From NCBI GenBank assembly GCA_036320915.1, contig JAXBDG010000001.1, positions 4,486,001 to 4,550,000 on the forward strand: 64,000 nt of DNA, in the 5' to 3' direction. Position 1 is the first letter of the stretch. Every line of letters begins with the position of its first letter. The notes below the pieces were generated by a model. That model was not told the DNA's origin, ran no database searches, and was given only the letters and a program-made list of their open reading frames with translations. Below, piece after piece: positions 45,579-56,130 of the stretch. Source of the DNA: Linnemannia elongata (taxonomy: Eukaryota; Mortierellomycota; Mortierellomycetes; Mortierellales; Mortierellaceae). The position numbers were made by a program, and so were the translations under genes.

Positions 45579-46147
45579 TGCATCTGCCATCCACCCTCAC
45601 ACCCGCGATCCTCATCCTCACCGTAACCGTCCTACTTCTAAACCAAGCATCCACCCAATCAACAACCACACCTCCACCAATACTCCCCTCAGCAGGCCCA
45701 ACAGTTGGCTCAGGACATCAATTGCAACGCATGAATCACCCTTGAGATCTCCAAAACTCTGCCTTGCTCCACCGCCGACTCTGTCAACCTCGACTATCGG
45801 AGCCAATGCGGCAACCCTCTCCAAAGACTTGAAGACGTGGTATTGTGCTGTCAATGCGGCTCCTGTTGAGTGGATGCAGACCTCTGTTGGGAGTGAGACA
45901 TTGTGTTCAAACCTGCTTGTGGATGGGCGGACAAAGAACTTTGTTGGTGCCAACGTGGGTGTTTATGCGGCGGGGAGGATGGTGGAGCGGGAGGGAAGGG
46001 GAATGGGCTTGGAAGGTGGTGGCGCCCTCCGCTCTGATCGGTCATGCTGCAGTTGGGGTCGTTGCATCCACTGTCATCCTTGCTTTATTAGTCTTTTGTA
46101 TCCCAGATTTGGTTGGCCTAAGAGGAACCCTTTTTTTGGCGCGTTAA
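45579..46147 (+). pseudogene. Eight-cysteine family, broken copy 5
   Basis: A clear signal peptide (MHLPSTLTPAILILTVTVLLLNQAST) is followed by a frameshift and stop. In a second frame TLSKDLKTWYCAVNAAPVEWMQTS...LCSNLL resembles the C-x-C...W...C region, with one cysteine of the pair lost. The GPI-like tail (GHAAVGVVASTVILALLVF) is in a third frame. Confidence 0.6.
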
Positions 46148-47170
46148 TAAAGACGCGTGGATTGCTTACTGCCTAGGAAAAGAGAGCGTGTGTGATTGTA
46201 GAAAGTTCTAGAAGATTTGATCCGTAGTTAATAGCCGCAAGCAAAAGCTCGTGCTTGATATTCATGGTCAATTGAACAAGACCTTCATCTCTCATTCAAT
46301 GGTTGAAAAGAGAAATGAGACTAGGCATCCTCTTGGTGGCATTTCCTCGCTTGAGTGGCAATAGACAGGTAAGCAGGTGGGCTGAGGCAAAACGCTGGCC
46401 ACCAAGCGGGATGCATATGATGAGTTAACTGTTCCTGATCCAAAAAGAAAAGGAGGGAAAGTCAGGAGTGTGCCTGTGTGAATGCAAATTGGACGAGAGG
46501 CGGTGCATGCATACCTCTTTACGTTCCCTCCCCAGATTTTAAGGGGAGATAATTTATGGTAAAGCGAGGAGGAAAGAGAAATGCAGCGTTAAAGTCGACT
46601 CTTACCCATACCTATCCCGCCACTCTCACTAATCCTAATAACGTGAGAGCAGCACCACTCTAAAGCGTTAGCACGGTCCAGACATCCAAACATTCATTGC
46701 CGCTTTAGTCCCTTTCTCGTAATGTTGATGTCCATGTTTGCTGAGCTGTGAAATTTAAGAAGGGAGGGGGCTTCGTGAGGCAGTGACCACTCCTTTATTT
46801 TCCCCTCCTTTCCCTCACTCTCCTTCACCCTATGAGTTTTTGAAATGCAATTTTTCGTTTGACCACCTGCAGTTGTACGAGGAAGACAAAAGAAGGGAGG
46901 GGGCTGTGATTTCTGATTCCGGATGTGGTACCTTGCAGATATCTTAATCTTGTGTTCAGGAAGGGTATAGAACTCCCTCGAACAATTTTTTAAGTTACTT
47001 TTTGCTCTTTTTTGTATGTGGTTAGTATTACCAGAGTGGAGATTTACTTTGGGCCCTGCCGTGCTTATTGTTATTTGAGTTGGATCTAGATCCTCGGCTA
47101 AGCCTCTGAGAAGCAAATAACAAGTAAGCATCTGAAATTAAAAGTTCTACGGAAAATTAACAGATGCGGG
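46148..47170. other. Intergenic, no gene seen
   Basis: About 1 kb of A/T-rich sequence with short frames; its end carries the promoter of cluster gene C (TATAAAAA at 47171). Confidence 0.4.
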
Positions 47171-47178
47171 TATAAAAA
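47171..47178 (+). promoter_or_regulatory. TATA box of cluster gene C
   Basis: TATAAAAA, 171 bp before the ATG; no AGGGTGTCC follows here. Confidence 0.45.
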
Positions 47179-47341
47179 CGCGTTGGTCTTACAATTTTTT
47201 TTTCTTTTCATCACTCCAGTCATTAGCACCTTTATCAGTCTCAGTCCCGGGTCTCACACTCTTTTGTCACTCACAAGAACAGAATCGAACCAACTCCAAA
47301 CCACCTCAGCCTCGCACACGCATACTCGCACATCCGCAAAT

Positions 47342-47758
47342 ATGCATTTCTCTACCTCCTCTGTTATTGCCTTGGTCACCCTCTCCGCCGTCGCGCTCGC
47401 CCAGAACTCCACCGACCCTGCAGTCCCACAAGTCTGCCAAGACTGTCTTGTCAGCGCGGGCATCGCCCAAGTTCCAACCTGTACCGGCGACAACGCCTGG
47501 CCTAAAGGAAACCTCGCCGTCAACACCCTCACGGCCGACCAAAAGAACTGCTACTGCCAACTGTCGTCCAACGATGCATGGGTTAAGACCTGTAGTGCCC
47601 CAGAACAGTGTGGTGCGGATATTGTGTCGTCGTTTGCACAGTCATTGGTGGCTGTCAAGCCTGCTGTCTGTCCTACCAAGTCTGGTGCTGAGGGTGTGAA
47701 GGCCGCGGGAGGGGTGACCGTTGCTGCCGTTGTTGCCCTCTCGGCTCTTTTGTTTTGA
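47342..47758 (+). CDS. Secreted eight-cysteine protein, probably GPI-anchored (cluster gene C)
   Basis: 138 aa, the shortest and cleanest member. Signal peptide 1-20 (MHFSTSSVIALVTLSAVALA). Cysteines at 32, 35, 47, 70, 72, 84, 90 and 110, giving C-x2-C-x11-C-x22-C-x-C-x11-C-x5-C-x19-C, with Trp80 just before the sixth. The C-terminal tail (GVTVAAVVALSALLF) is hydrophobic and ends the protein, as in GPI precursors. No Ser/Thr stalk. Intronless with its own TATA box. Confidence 0.8.
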   Translation: MHFSTSSVIALVTLSAVALAQNSTDPAVPQVCQDCLVSAGIAQVPTCTGDNAWPKGNLAVNTLTADQKNCYCQLSSNDAWVKTCSAPEQCGADIVSSFAQSLVAVKPAVCPTKSGAEGVKAAGGVTVAAVVALSALLF

Positions 47759-48719
47759 GGGTGAGGAAGGGAGGTCGAGGGAAGGAAGGAGAGAAGAAGG
47801 CAGAACGAAGGCGAAGATACTCCGATCTAATGCGGCTTGCTTCTCTCTCATGTAATAGTCGCACACCTATAATAAATTAGCTTACGTCAATTCCAGAGCA
47901 GACAGTTCCTATACCAATGAGCGTCCTTTTTTGACCTTATCCAATGCATTCACGATTCATAGTACTACGCAGATCTGGCAAAGGACTATCAAAGCACGGC
48001 GTCTCTGTTCTTCGTCGGAAATAGGACGGATATCGCAGGAGAAAAACAACGGTTTCCCCTCCCTCGTTCTCCGAATAATGAAAAAAAGTGTTACAGCCCA
48101 TGCAAGAAACGAAAATTCCCGTTCCATCCCTCTCTAACTCTCCCCGGTACCATGCCCCGTCACATTCCCACCTCTCTAGCCACACATGTAGACCATCCCC
48201 AAGTCCAGAAGAAGTTGAACGAAAGAGAGTTTAGGAGAAACCTTGGGCTTCTGCCACTTTCTATCATCAACATGCCTGCACCTCATTAACAAACAATTAA
48301 AAAAATCCGCAACGGCGCAACGCAGCACCTTCGGGGATGATGATATCGCCATTACAGTTGCACCGTTGCACCGTTGCCATGCAATGCTCTCATCTGCATT
48401 CCAAAGAACTTTATTATCCTTCTTCCCATATCGTCTCTAACTTTCTCTCCTTCTCCTGCCTAAGCCTCAGTTGGGCTGTTGTTCGACCAAATCCAGTTTT
48501 GCTCGAGAAATGTGGGTTTTCTCATGTGTCCACATTCTTTTGATGGTAAAATTGAGTAAGATCTGTTTCTCAGATATTATCATTCATCGTAGCATTGCCA
48601 CTGCCGAAACAAGGAGCACACATCCAACCGTACAGCCCATTGAATCTCTTTTCTCTTGCCTAATTTTACTCCCAGCGCCTCCTTTTGATCTCTAGATTTA
48701 AAACAATGATTTCTCTTTT
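47759..48719. other. Intergenic, no gene seen
   Basis: Only short frames; AATAAA at about 47870 could end cluster gene C's transcript. Confidence 0.4.
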
Positions 48720-49392
48720 CATCATGCACCCCCCCCCCCCCCCCTATTTCTACCCCTTCGAACTACGGCAGTGCACTCCACCATCTTCCTCGCTACAGCC
48801 CTGGCTCTCGTCTCCACAGTTGCCCCTGGCGGAATCGACTTCTCACACCCCACCAACAACTTCACAGTAACTTCCTCTATCCGGGTCTCTGCCAAATGCC
48901 GCACATGCCTCATCACCTCCATTCATAAATCCTCCCCCTTCTGCTCCAAGGGAACTAACCCTCAACCGCTGCCAGCGCCACTACCGCAGAGCACCTCAAA
49001 TGCTGGGAATCCTTCGGCAGAAACGGCGGCACGTCCCCTATCTAGGCCTGTATCGCCCCCAAGAACTGTACCTTGGCTGAGGCCAGCGAGGTGCACTATT
49101 TGCGACAGGTCGAGACTACCAAGGCCGAGATCTCCGGCTCTAATGCTGACCCTCTGGGTAGGAATTCGCAAATCCTGTTGATAACTTGTGCACGATCTCG
49201 GATGTCGTTCTCTCAGCGGGTTGTAAGACCTGTGTTTACCTGCTCTACCAAAAGGCCCCTCCGACTGCGCCAAAATATCCCCCCCTCCCCGTGAACAGCG
49301 CCTACCCGCCGAGCACTTGAAGTGCTGGGAGTTCCTGGGCAAGAACGAGACGGTCTACCAAGGCTCTACTACTGTTCACCAGATGGTTTGAG
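48720..49392 (+). pseudogene. Eight-cysteine family, broken copies 6 (and 6b)
   Basis: A 16-nt C tract (48729-48744) sits at the start. A signal-like segment (STIFLATALALVSTVAPG) leads to KCRTCLITSIHKSSPFC, keeping C-x2-C-x11-C. Later, in another frame, AEHLKCWESFGRNGG and an in-frame stop occur. At about 49308 a second, similar segment (AEHLKCWEFLGKNE) appears, so the 3' part is duplicated. No intact frame remains. Confidence 0.55.
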
Positions 49393-51520
49393 GAAAATAT
49401 CCAGAACGCCTTCTCTTTTTGATGCCTACCTTCTCCGCCCGCAACATCTCCCTTATCTTTTGCTGCCTTCTTTCTCCACCCTATCTCTTCTTTTGCGTCT
49501 GTTGGTCTTTTTTATGCCTTTGCCCTTCCTGCGTTTGGTTTTTTCGATTCTTTATTTTTCAGCCTTGGTTTCCTCTACTACAGCCATTCTTTTTTGCATG
49601 CGTTAATCTTTTGCCTCCTTAGGTCTATTTCCATTCCTTGATTTTCTTTCTTCCTCAGTCTTTTTTTATATTTGAACGCCTAGTCGTTCTCAACCCTTGC
49701 GTTTTTCATGCCTTGACCTTTTTCTAGCCTTACCCCTTCAATTTTTATCCCTTAGTCTTTTTATGGACTTGATTCCCTTCCGCCAATCGATTCCTTTTAG
49801 TGGACAATGATCAAGGCACGTTGTTCTGGTTTAGTATGATAGAAAAGCCAATGTCAACGGAATGAAAAAAATCAACACACCGCACTACTTTACTGTACAT
49901 CGGGCGACTAATACTTTGAGCTATTCCCCTCACAGACAGTTCCATGTATTCTGTTTGCACTTGTGGCGCTTGTTACCTGCTTCATCGTTTAAGCTCAAAA
50001 ATGCTATGCGATTGAGAATTATGGCACGCTTAGCCAGCTGCGAGTAATGTGCTGATGGTTATAGGTTCTTTTCTCGAAATTAGACTTGCGATTCATAATC
50101 TCAATTTTGCAAAGGCGCATGCTGTCCGAGCTATTAAGACTTCATGTAACCGCTCTCATAGTCCCATACCCATTCGTTTGGTAATTATTTTTGTTCTTAT
50201 CACATAAACACTGCATTAAATACACTACCGTGGTACCCTTTATTCGCGCTTGTCTTCAGACTGCTCTTGTTGAAGTTGTCTGACTGCTTTTACATATATA
50301 ATCATGTCAGCATCCTAGGCAAACCCTTAAACTTACTCATTGGTGACCTAATAAAACCTATACATGTATAACACTTCATTATCTATTGTGGAATGGAGGA
50401 GGCGGATGAAAGAAAAGGTGAATGGATGAGTGCATGGTCATAATCAAATATGCATATGCAAATGGTACGCCTATGGTGCGGAATGCATGCCAATGCCAAA
50501 AATGTTGAACCATTTAGTAAGCGAGCGTTTGCTTTGACCTTTGCTCTGCTGTGGCCTATGTATTAGTGGCAGCAGAAACAAAAAAAGAAGCTAAGAGGAC
50601 ATATAACAATCAAAAAATGGGGAAGAAGAAATGAGTAGCCTAAAGGTCAGTGGCCAGTGCCAATGGACCAGTTGCATGTAATTGGAGTCGTGCACACTGC
50701 GCGTACATGCACACGGACCATAAAAAAAGAGTGCGTCTGTATATGTGTACTCTATGTTTGCTTTAAAAACTGAAGGCGATGGCTGGACAAAAGGACCCAT
50801 CACCTCAGAAATAGCTAATGGTATTCGGTGGGCGAAGATTTGCTTAAAATAAAAATGGAGTTGCAGGAATGGTCTGCCTGCGATAACAATAGGGCATGGT
50901 CACCAGAGTGGAACTAGTGCAATTTGAGGTGCTTGGTCAAGGAGAAAATCTAGTTTTTTTTATTGTTATAAAAGAAGAATAAAAAATACGGATAAAGGAT
51001 TGAGAGAATAGTATCTGTGGACACTAATGGATGGAGAAGGAGAGAACAAAGGAAGAAAGGGACGAAAGGAGAAGGGAGCGGGAAATGGAGCAGTCGTTGT
51101 GTTCAATGGTGCGAGCGATGTTGGTGACAGGGAGAGGTTGTACTCTTATATTTTTTGCTGGGGTGACTAGAGCTTGAGTAAGGTGAGGGCAAGAGAAGGT
51201 GGGCAACGAAAGAATGATTATAACAGGAGTGTGGTAGAGAAAAAGAGAAAAGATGAGAGCTAATTAAGCAAACAGGGCACGCCTCTGTGTATGTTGTTCT
51301 CATTATACGCGATAAAAGTAGGAGATGGCTCAACAATCCACACAAAGGGGAAACAATAATAGTCGGCCCTTTATTTGTCTCCCAGCCCCTGTCTGTCGCC
51401 ATTTTTGACCCAATGGTCACTCACCTTTTTGTTCCCTTCATTCTCCTCATTCTCAAACAAAGGCCACCCGGAGCACACAAGTGGAGCACACAAACGATTG
51501 AGCCCGACACCGTTCACCTA
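49393..51520. other. Intergenic, no gene seen
   Basis: 2.1 kb; the first part is T-rich and gives hydrophobic but low-complexity frames. No transposon or RNA gene recognised. GATAAATA at 51521 begins the promoter of cluster gene D. Confidence 0.4.
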
Positions 51521-51632
51521 GATAAATACCTTTCCTCACTACCCACCTTTTCACCTTCAAAATTTCTAACACAACAACCAAAGTAACTCAATCTCACATC
51601 TCTCTCACTCACTACTGTCCTCCCCCTCAACC

Positions 51633-52217
51633 ATGCGCTCTGCTCCCACCACTCTCACCCATTTCCTGTTGGCTATTGTACTTGGAATCCTCTCTGTCTC
51701 CGCCTCCGTTTCCGCAGCCGCCGAAGTGCCCTTGAACAAGTGCCAAAAGTGTATTGCGGACATTGCCAAGGCGATCTCGCCTACATGCAGCAGAGATGTC
51801 TTTGCAAGCCTGCTCGGTGCCGACATGGACAAAAAACAACAGGAATGCGTCTGCCCTTTGGGCTTAGACACCAACTGGCTCCTGGCATGCAAGCTTTTCG
51901 AATTTTGTGCACCTGACACTGTTGAATACATCACCAAAGAGCTCCAAGGAAGACATGAAAAGAGCTGTCTCGGTGCCGCTAAACCCGAAGCGACTCCATC
52001 TGGCACCACGACTGCGCTCACTACCACCACCACCACCGCGCTCGATTCGTTGTCAACTTCGACATTGTTGGCAAATCCTTCTAACGCTGGCACTGGCTCA
52101 CCGTCTGTTAGAGCCCTTCCCAACGGAACCCCAGTCAGTCTGGGCAATCCATCGTTCATGCTTGCTATCGGATCGACTCTTATTACCGCTGCTGCCATGG
52201 CTGCATTTCTCCTTTAA
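51633..52217 (+). CDS. Secreted eight-cysteine protein with Ser/Thr stalk (cluster gene D)
   Basis: 194 aa. Signal peptide about 1-29. All eight cysteines are present: C-x2-C-x11-C (KCQKCIADIAKAISPTC), C-x-C (ECVCPL), W in NWLLAC, then FC and SC. A Thr/Ser-rich stalk (about 130-170) could be O-glycosylated, and the C-terminal tail (FMLAIGSTLITAAAMAAFLL) fits a GPI signal. Intronless. A GATAAATA element lies 112 bp upstream of the ATG. Confidence 0.78.
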   Translation: MRSAPTTLTHFLLAIVLGILSVSASVSAAAEVPLNKCQKCIADIAKAISPTCSRDVFASLLGADMDKKQQECVCPLGLDTNWLLACKLFEFCAPDTVEYITKELQGRHEKSCLGAAKPEATPSGTTTALTTTTTTALDSLSTSTLLANPSNAGTGSPSVRALPNGTPVSLGNPSFMLAIGSTLITAAAMAAFLL

Positions 52218-52797
52218 CATGTAGCGGACCTTTTTTCGGTTGAGTATACGCCATGACTGTCTGTCTATGAGGATTTCTATAGTCTTTTTGTATGTAGCAC
52301 CGATAGGAATGGCGTTGATTATTCCCTCCTAATAGTATGCCCCTTTTCAACGTTCAGATGAAGAAAAGAACAAATAACACTCAGCTGTACCTTTCTACAA
52401 AATTCCGATCCATAGGCATGGTATTTAGTCATTGTCAAAAGAGCAAACGTCCGTCGACTGAAGGGGACAAAAATAACAGAAGGAGGGGTATGTCCCAAAA
52501 CGAAAACACTACCTACCTCCATGGGCCGACCATACAAATTAAAAAATAAAAAATTAAGGAGGATGCGATTCTCCGTCTATACGAAGTATGATCTTCACAA
52601 AGAAGCCTCAAATTTTTTGTTCCTTGGTAAGGTGACGTGGAAGGGGTGGAAAGGGACCATCAATATCAAGGTGCCGGCACCTTAGGGTATGCTAGAGTCT
52701 CTGGATCTGAGATCTGGTATACAAGGCATGTCCATCCTCAGAAATAGAATAACAATTATCCACCCAACCAAACAACCAACCAACATCAACACAAACA

Positions 52798-53085
52798 ATG
52801 CGTTTCTGTAACCTCGCATCCCTCATTTACCTTTACCCTACACCAGTCTTAGCTCAACTTTCAAGAGCCTGCCTGGGCTTCTTCACCATCTATGCACAAA
52901 TCTTCTCACCTTACTTCACCCACGATGTCATCTCGTCGATATTTCCTAATATCTTCATGGACCTCATCGACCAGCGATACTTCTGCCCTCCCGCTACGTT
53001 TGTGCGCCTCCCTCGAAGGTACCAGATGTCTCCTTATTGCGTTGAAATCATGCCCCTCTACTCGTTTTCTACATTTCATAAATAG
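52798..53085 (+). pseudogene. Possible decayed eight-cysteine family member
   Basis: The ATG follows an A/C-rich leader like those of the intact members, and a signal-like start (MRFCNLASLIYLYPTPVLAQ) is followed by SRACLGFFTIYAQIFSP and RYFCPPATF, at about the right spacing for C1 and the C-x-C region, but most cysteines are missing. No GPI tail. It may be a chance frame; confidence is low. Confidence 0.3.
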
Positions 53086-53538
53086 GGTACTTTCCCCCCT
53101 TTTTTCCATGAATCCACTGTTTGACCCTGAGCAATGTGGCGGTACAAAACAAAGATCCAATTTTTCTTTCTTTGGAGTTGAAACTGCTTTCTGGGCGCAA
53201 AGAATCAGGTGAAGAAAGGTTGCACTGCATCCAAACGGCGACAATGCAAGAGCGTAGTAGTGGCTTGGACATTCTTGATGAAACATGGCCAAGCCCTCAA
53301 TTTAACTCCCGCAATGAAAAAAAAATGCTCAATCGAGTCGTGCATGCTGTACTGTACTTTATTCCCCAGCCGATCGCTGAAAACTGCTTGGATTGTCGAA
53401 TGGAAGCTTGGTTGTCTGTACCCAAACGGGAAAATGTTGCACTGCGGTGTCATTTTTCTATGTATGAACATAGAGAAACATCTCTCTTCATGTCTCGTGA
53501 TGACGACCACACTTTTTTCCAAAGGAGGGGCTTTTTTG

Positions 53539-53546
53539 TATAAGTA
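53539..53546 (+). promoter_or_regulatory. TATA box of cluster gene E
   Basis: TATAAGTA 107 bp before the ATG, followed by an A/C-rich leader (CAACAACAACAACCAACC). Confidence 0.45.
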
Positions 53547-53645
53547 GGCGATATCTTCTACAACAAAAACTCCAGTTCTAAGCTTCACTCCTCCACTCCT
53601 CTACAAAAATCACTTCCAACAACAACAACAACCAACCACCAAAAA

Positions 53646-54239
53646 ATGCAGTTTACCATCACCGTCGCGTCCGCTTTGGCCCTCATCTTCGCCGCCACTA
53701 CCACCGTCTCAGCTCAACAGCCCCCCTCAGAAGCCTGCGGAGCCTGCCTGTACACAGCAATGGTCTCCGCATCTCCAACCTGCAACCCGACCATCGCCGC
53801 AACCTCCAACCCGCCTTCCGCCATGACCCCCGAAGAAAAATCCTGCTTTTGCCCACTGGCCTCTGATGCCTCTGCTTCTTGGCTCCAGCCCTGTATTGCT
53901 GATGGATGTGCTGCTGCGGATATTATGCCCATGATTGAGAAGTTTATGGTCGCCAAGGATGAGATTTGTGCTGATGGCACTGTCCCTCCTTCTGCTACTA
54001 CCGCTCCTCACGCTACCACTGCACCCCCTGCTACCACTTCTGCCTCTGTTCCGGTTACAACTTCGGCCGCGCCTGCAACCACTTCGGTCAGGCCTTCGAA
54101 TGCGACAAGTGCAACCCCTACGCCTACCAAGCCGGTGAGCAAGAACGGTGGAGCTGGTGGTTTACTGTTTGGGTCGTCGAACAAGGTTGTAGCCGGAGCT
54201 GCTCTTGCCATCACCTCTGTCGCCGCTATTCTCTTGTAA
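53646..54239 (+). CDS. Secreted eight-cysteine protein with Thr/Pro stalk (cluster gene E)
   Basis: 197 aa. Signal peptide 1-23 (MQFTITVASALALIFAATTTVSA). Core: C-x2-C-x11-C (EACGACLYTAMVSASPTC), C-x-C (SCFCPL), W in SWLQPC, then GC and IC; eight in total. A long Thr/Ala/Pro/Ser stalk (about 113-165) contains an NATS sequon. The C-terminal tail (VVAGAALAITSVAAILL) suggests a GPI anchor. It is the last clear member of the cluster, about 500 bp before the Sel1 cluster starts. Confidence 0.8.
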   Translation: MQFTITVASALALIFAATTTVSAQQPPSEACGACLYTAMVSASPTCNPTIAATSNPPSAMTPEEKSCFCPLASDASASWLQPCIADGCAAADIMPMIEKFMVAKDEICADGTVPPSATTAPHATTAPPATTSASVPVTTSAAPATTSVRPSNATSATPTPTKPVSKNGGAGGLLFGSSNKVVAGAALAITSVAAILL

Positions 54240-54742
54240 GACTGAGGGACCGAAAATCTACGCTCTGTCGCGATCATACATCTATATATTGGTAAATAAA
54301 ATTAAGACAGAACCTTTTTTTTGCCGCCACCCAGACGCAACAACTTACTTGACACGAAACATGAACGAAACATAAGGGTTTAGTGCAGATCGAAGAATAG
54401 CGTCGAATGAGGGCAAGAGTATTCTACTGCCCAACAAATCAACCCATTTTTTTTTTTGGCTTTTGGCGAATATAAGTGTGAAAGAAGAGAGTGAAAGAGG
54501 AAAAAAGTTGGTCTTGTTGCACCCTTGTCCTTGAGCCGCGCGCCTAGAGATTGAATAATGGACAAGTAACCGACCCATCTACTCTGCTAAGTATGGGAGA
54601 ACGAGAGAAAGAAAAAGTAAGAGCTGTTCTTCTAGTGAAATTCACGTCTATCCAAACACCTTTTCACTATGTATGTTTTATGATACAACGATATTTATTT
54701 ATTTTGCAGATGGAATGGATAATGCAGATATGGAGTATTACT

Positions 54743-55486
54743 GATGGGAGGTTTTCTTGATCGTTTTACCAAAGCAGAGCAGCCGCCGAAGCAACAGCAA
54801 GAGCGCGACGCCAGCAAAGACCCTGCCCAAACCAGAAGCGCCCAAAGGACTAACAGCCGACGCAGAATTGGCGCCTGTACCAGCACCAACACCGGTGCCA
54901 GTAGCAGTCCCTGATCTTTATATGGATACCCTTTCTGCCGCCTCCAAGAAAGACTGGCGATTACCAGTATGTTAGATTGTCAATTAAGACTCACACACTG
55001 ATCACCAAATCTTCTACTGGAACTCAAAGACTGTTCCTGACAGATAAAACAATATGTGTTCCTGGATAACGATCTGGAGCCAAGACACTCTTGGCGAAGA
55101 AGTATCAAAATCACTCGGAACTGGAAGGGGTTATTGCTACATCGGCATATATGACCATGATGTTAGCCACTCTGGTGATACCACGGGAATCGAGTCCAAG
55201 GTCAAGGCGGTATTTGTCAAGGCTGTTGAGAAAGGTGTCCCTGGAGCATAGTTCTGCATGAGGGTCATATACCGTGATGGACGTAGTGCAGTTCCTAAGT
55301 ACGAGGCCAAGGCTTTTGAATGATGTATGGGCTACTGAGCAAGGACATCTTTATGCTCAGATGGAGATCGCAGAGTTTTACTATAGCGGGACGGGTGTTC
55401 CTGTGAACTACGAGAAAGCATTTGAATGGGGTACCAAGGCCAGTTGTCGTCGCGATGCTACACCCGAGTATGCCCTTTACGATTGA
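54743..55486 (+). pseudogene. Sel1-repeat gene remnant
   Basis: A Gln/Pro/Ala-rich linker-like frame, a possible intron near 54970-55045, and finally EQGHLYAQMEIAEFYYSGTGVPVNYEKAFEWGTKA (about 55340-55443), one recognisable Sel1 repeat, in separate frames. The N-terminal module and most repeats are missing. It belongs with the Sel1 genes that follow. Confidence 0.5.
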
Positions 55487-56130
55487 CAGCTAAGTAACAC
55501 TCTCCAGGAACAGATTTTGATCGCGGGCCAATCACGACACAGCATCAGTTTGACCGCAGGCTTTTGTCGGAACCAGAAAGCAGTGGAGATATTCGAGCCC
55601 TCATTCATCGTTTTTCTTTTTCTCTTTTCTCTCTTATTCTTTCCACTTTGCTTTTCTGCACCATGTTGCGTGTGTGCGCTATGATTGACGAAAACCAATT
55701 AAAGAGCATACAGAGGAGGGTCCAGGCATTTGCAAATCACGGGTTGCATGCATCTTGTTGTGAGCCGCTGCAAGGACTAATATTGAAAAGAGTAGGAGAG
55801 AGAGAAGAGGGAAAAGAGGGGTCTGGCCCTACCCTCGTCACCCTTTTTTTTCAACCCTTGTAACTTCTCTCCTTTGCATTCATACACATACTTTCTCTCC
55901 ATTTCACTTCCTGTTGTTCATTTCTGCATTCTCTCTCACTTTCACCACACCCATTCGTCATTAATTCATCGCCGGATAGGCAAAGGTGATTCATCTATCA
56001 CCGTCATCTTTCACACCCCGACCTCAGAGCCAAACTCTATTCCCTCCTTCCTGAATTGCCGAGAATGCCGCCATTCTAATTCCTTTCACGGATCAAGAAG
56101 AAGGCACCACCAGAGCGACAGAACAACGAC
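55487..56130. other. Intergenic, C/T-rich
   Basis: The pyrimidine-rich stretch 55840-55960 resembles the leaders before the intact Sel1 genes. No gene seen. Confidence 0.4.

Noticed and set aside
49419..49622. Hydrophobic ORFs resembling membrane segments
   Set aside because: Arise from T-rich DNA after a pseudogene; no conserved residues or plausible gene context.
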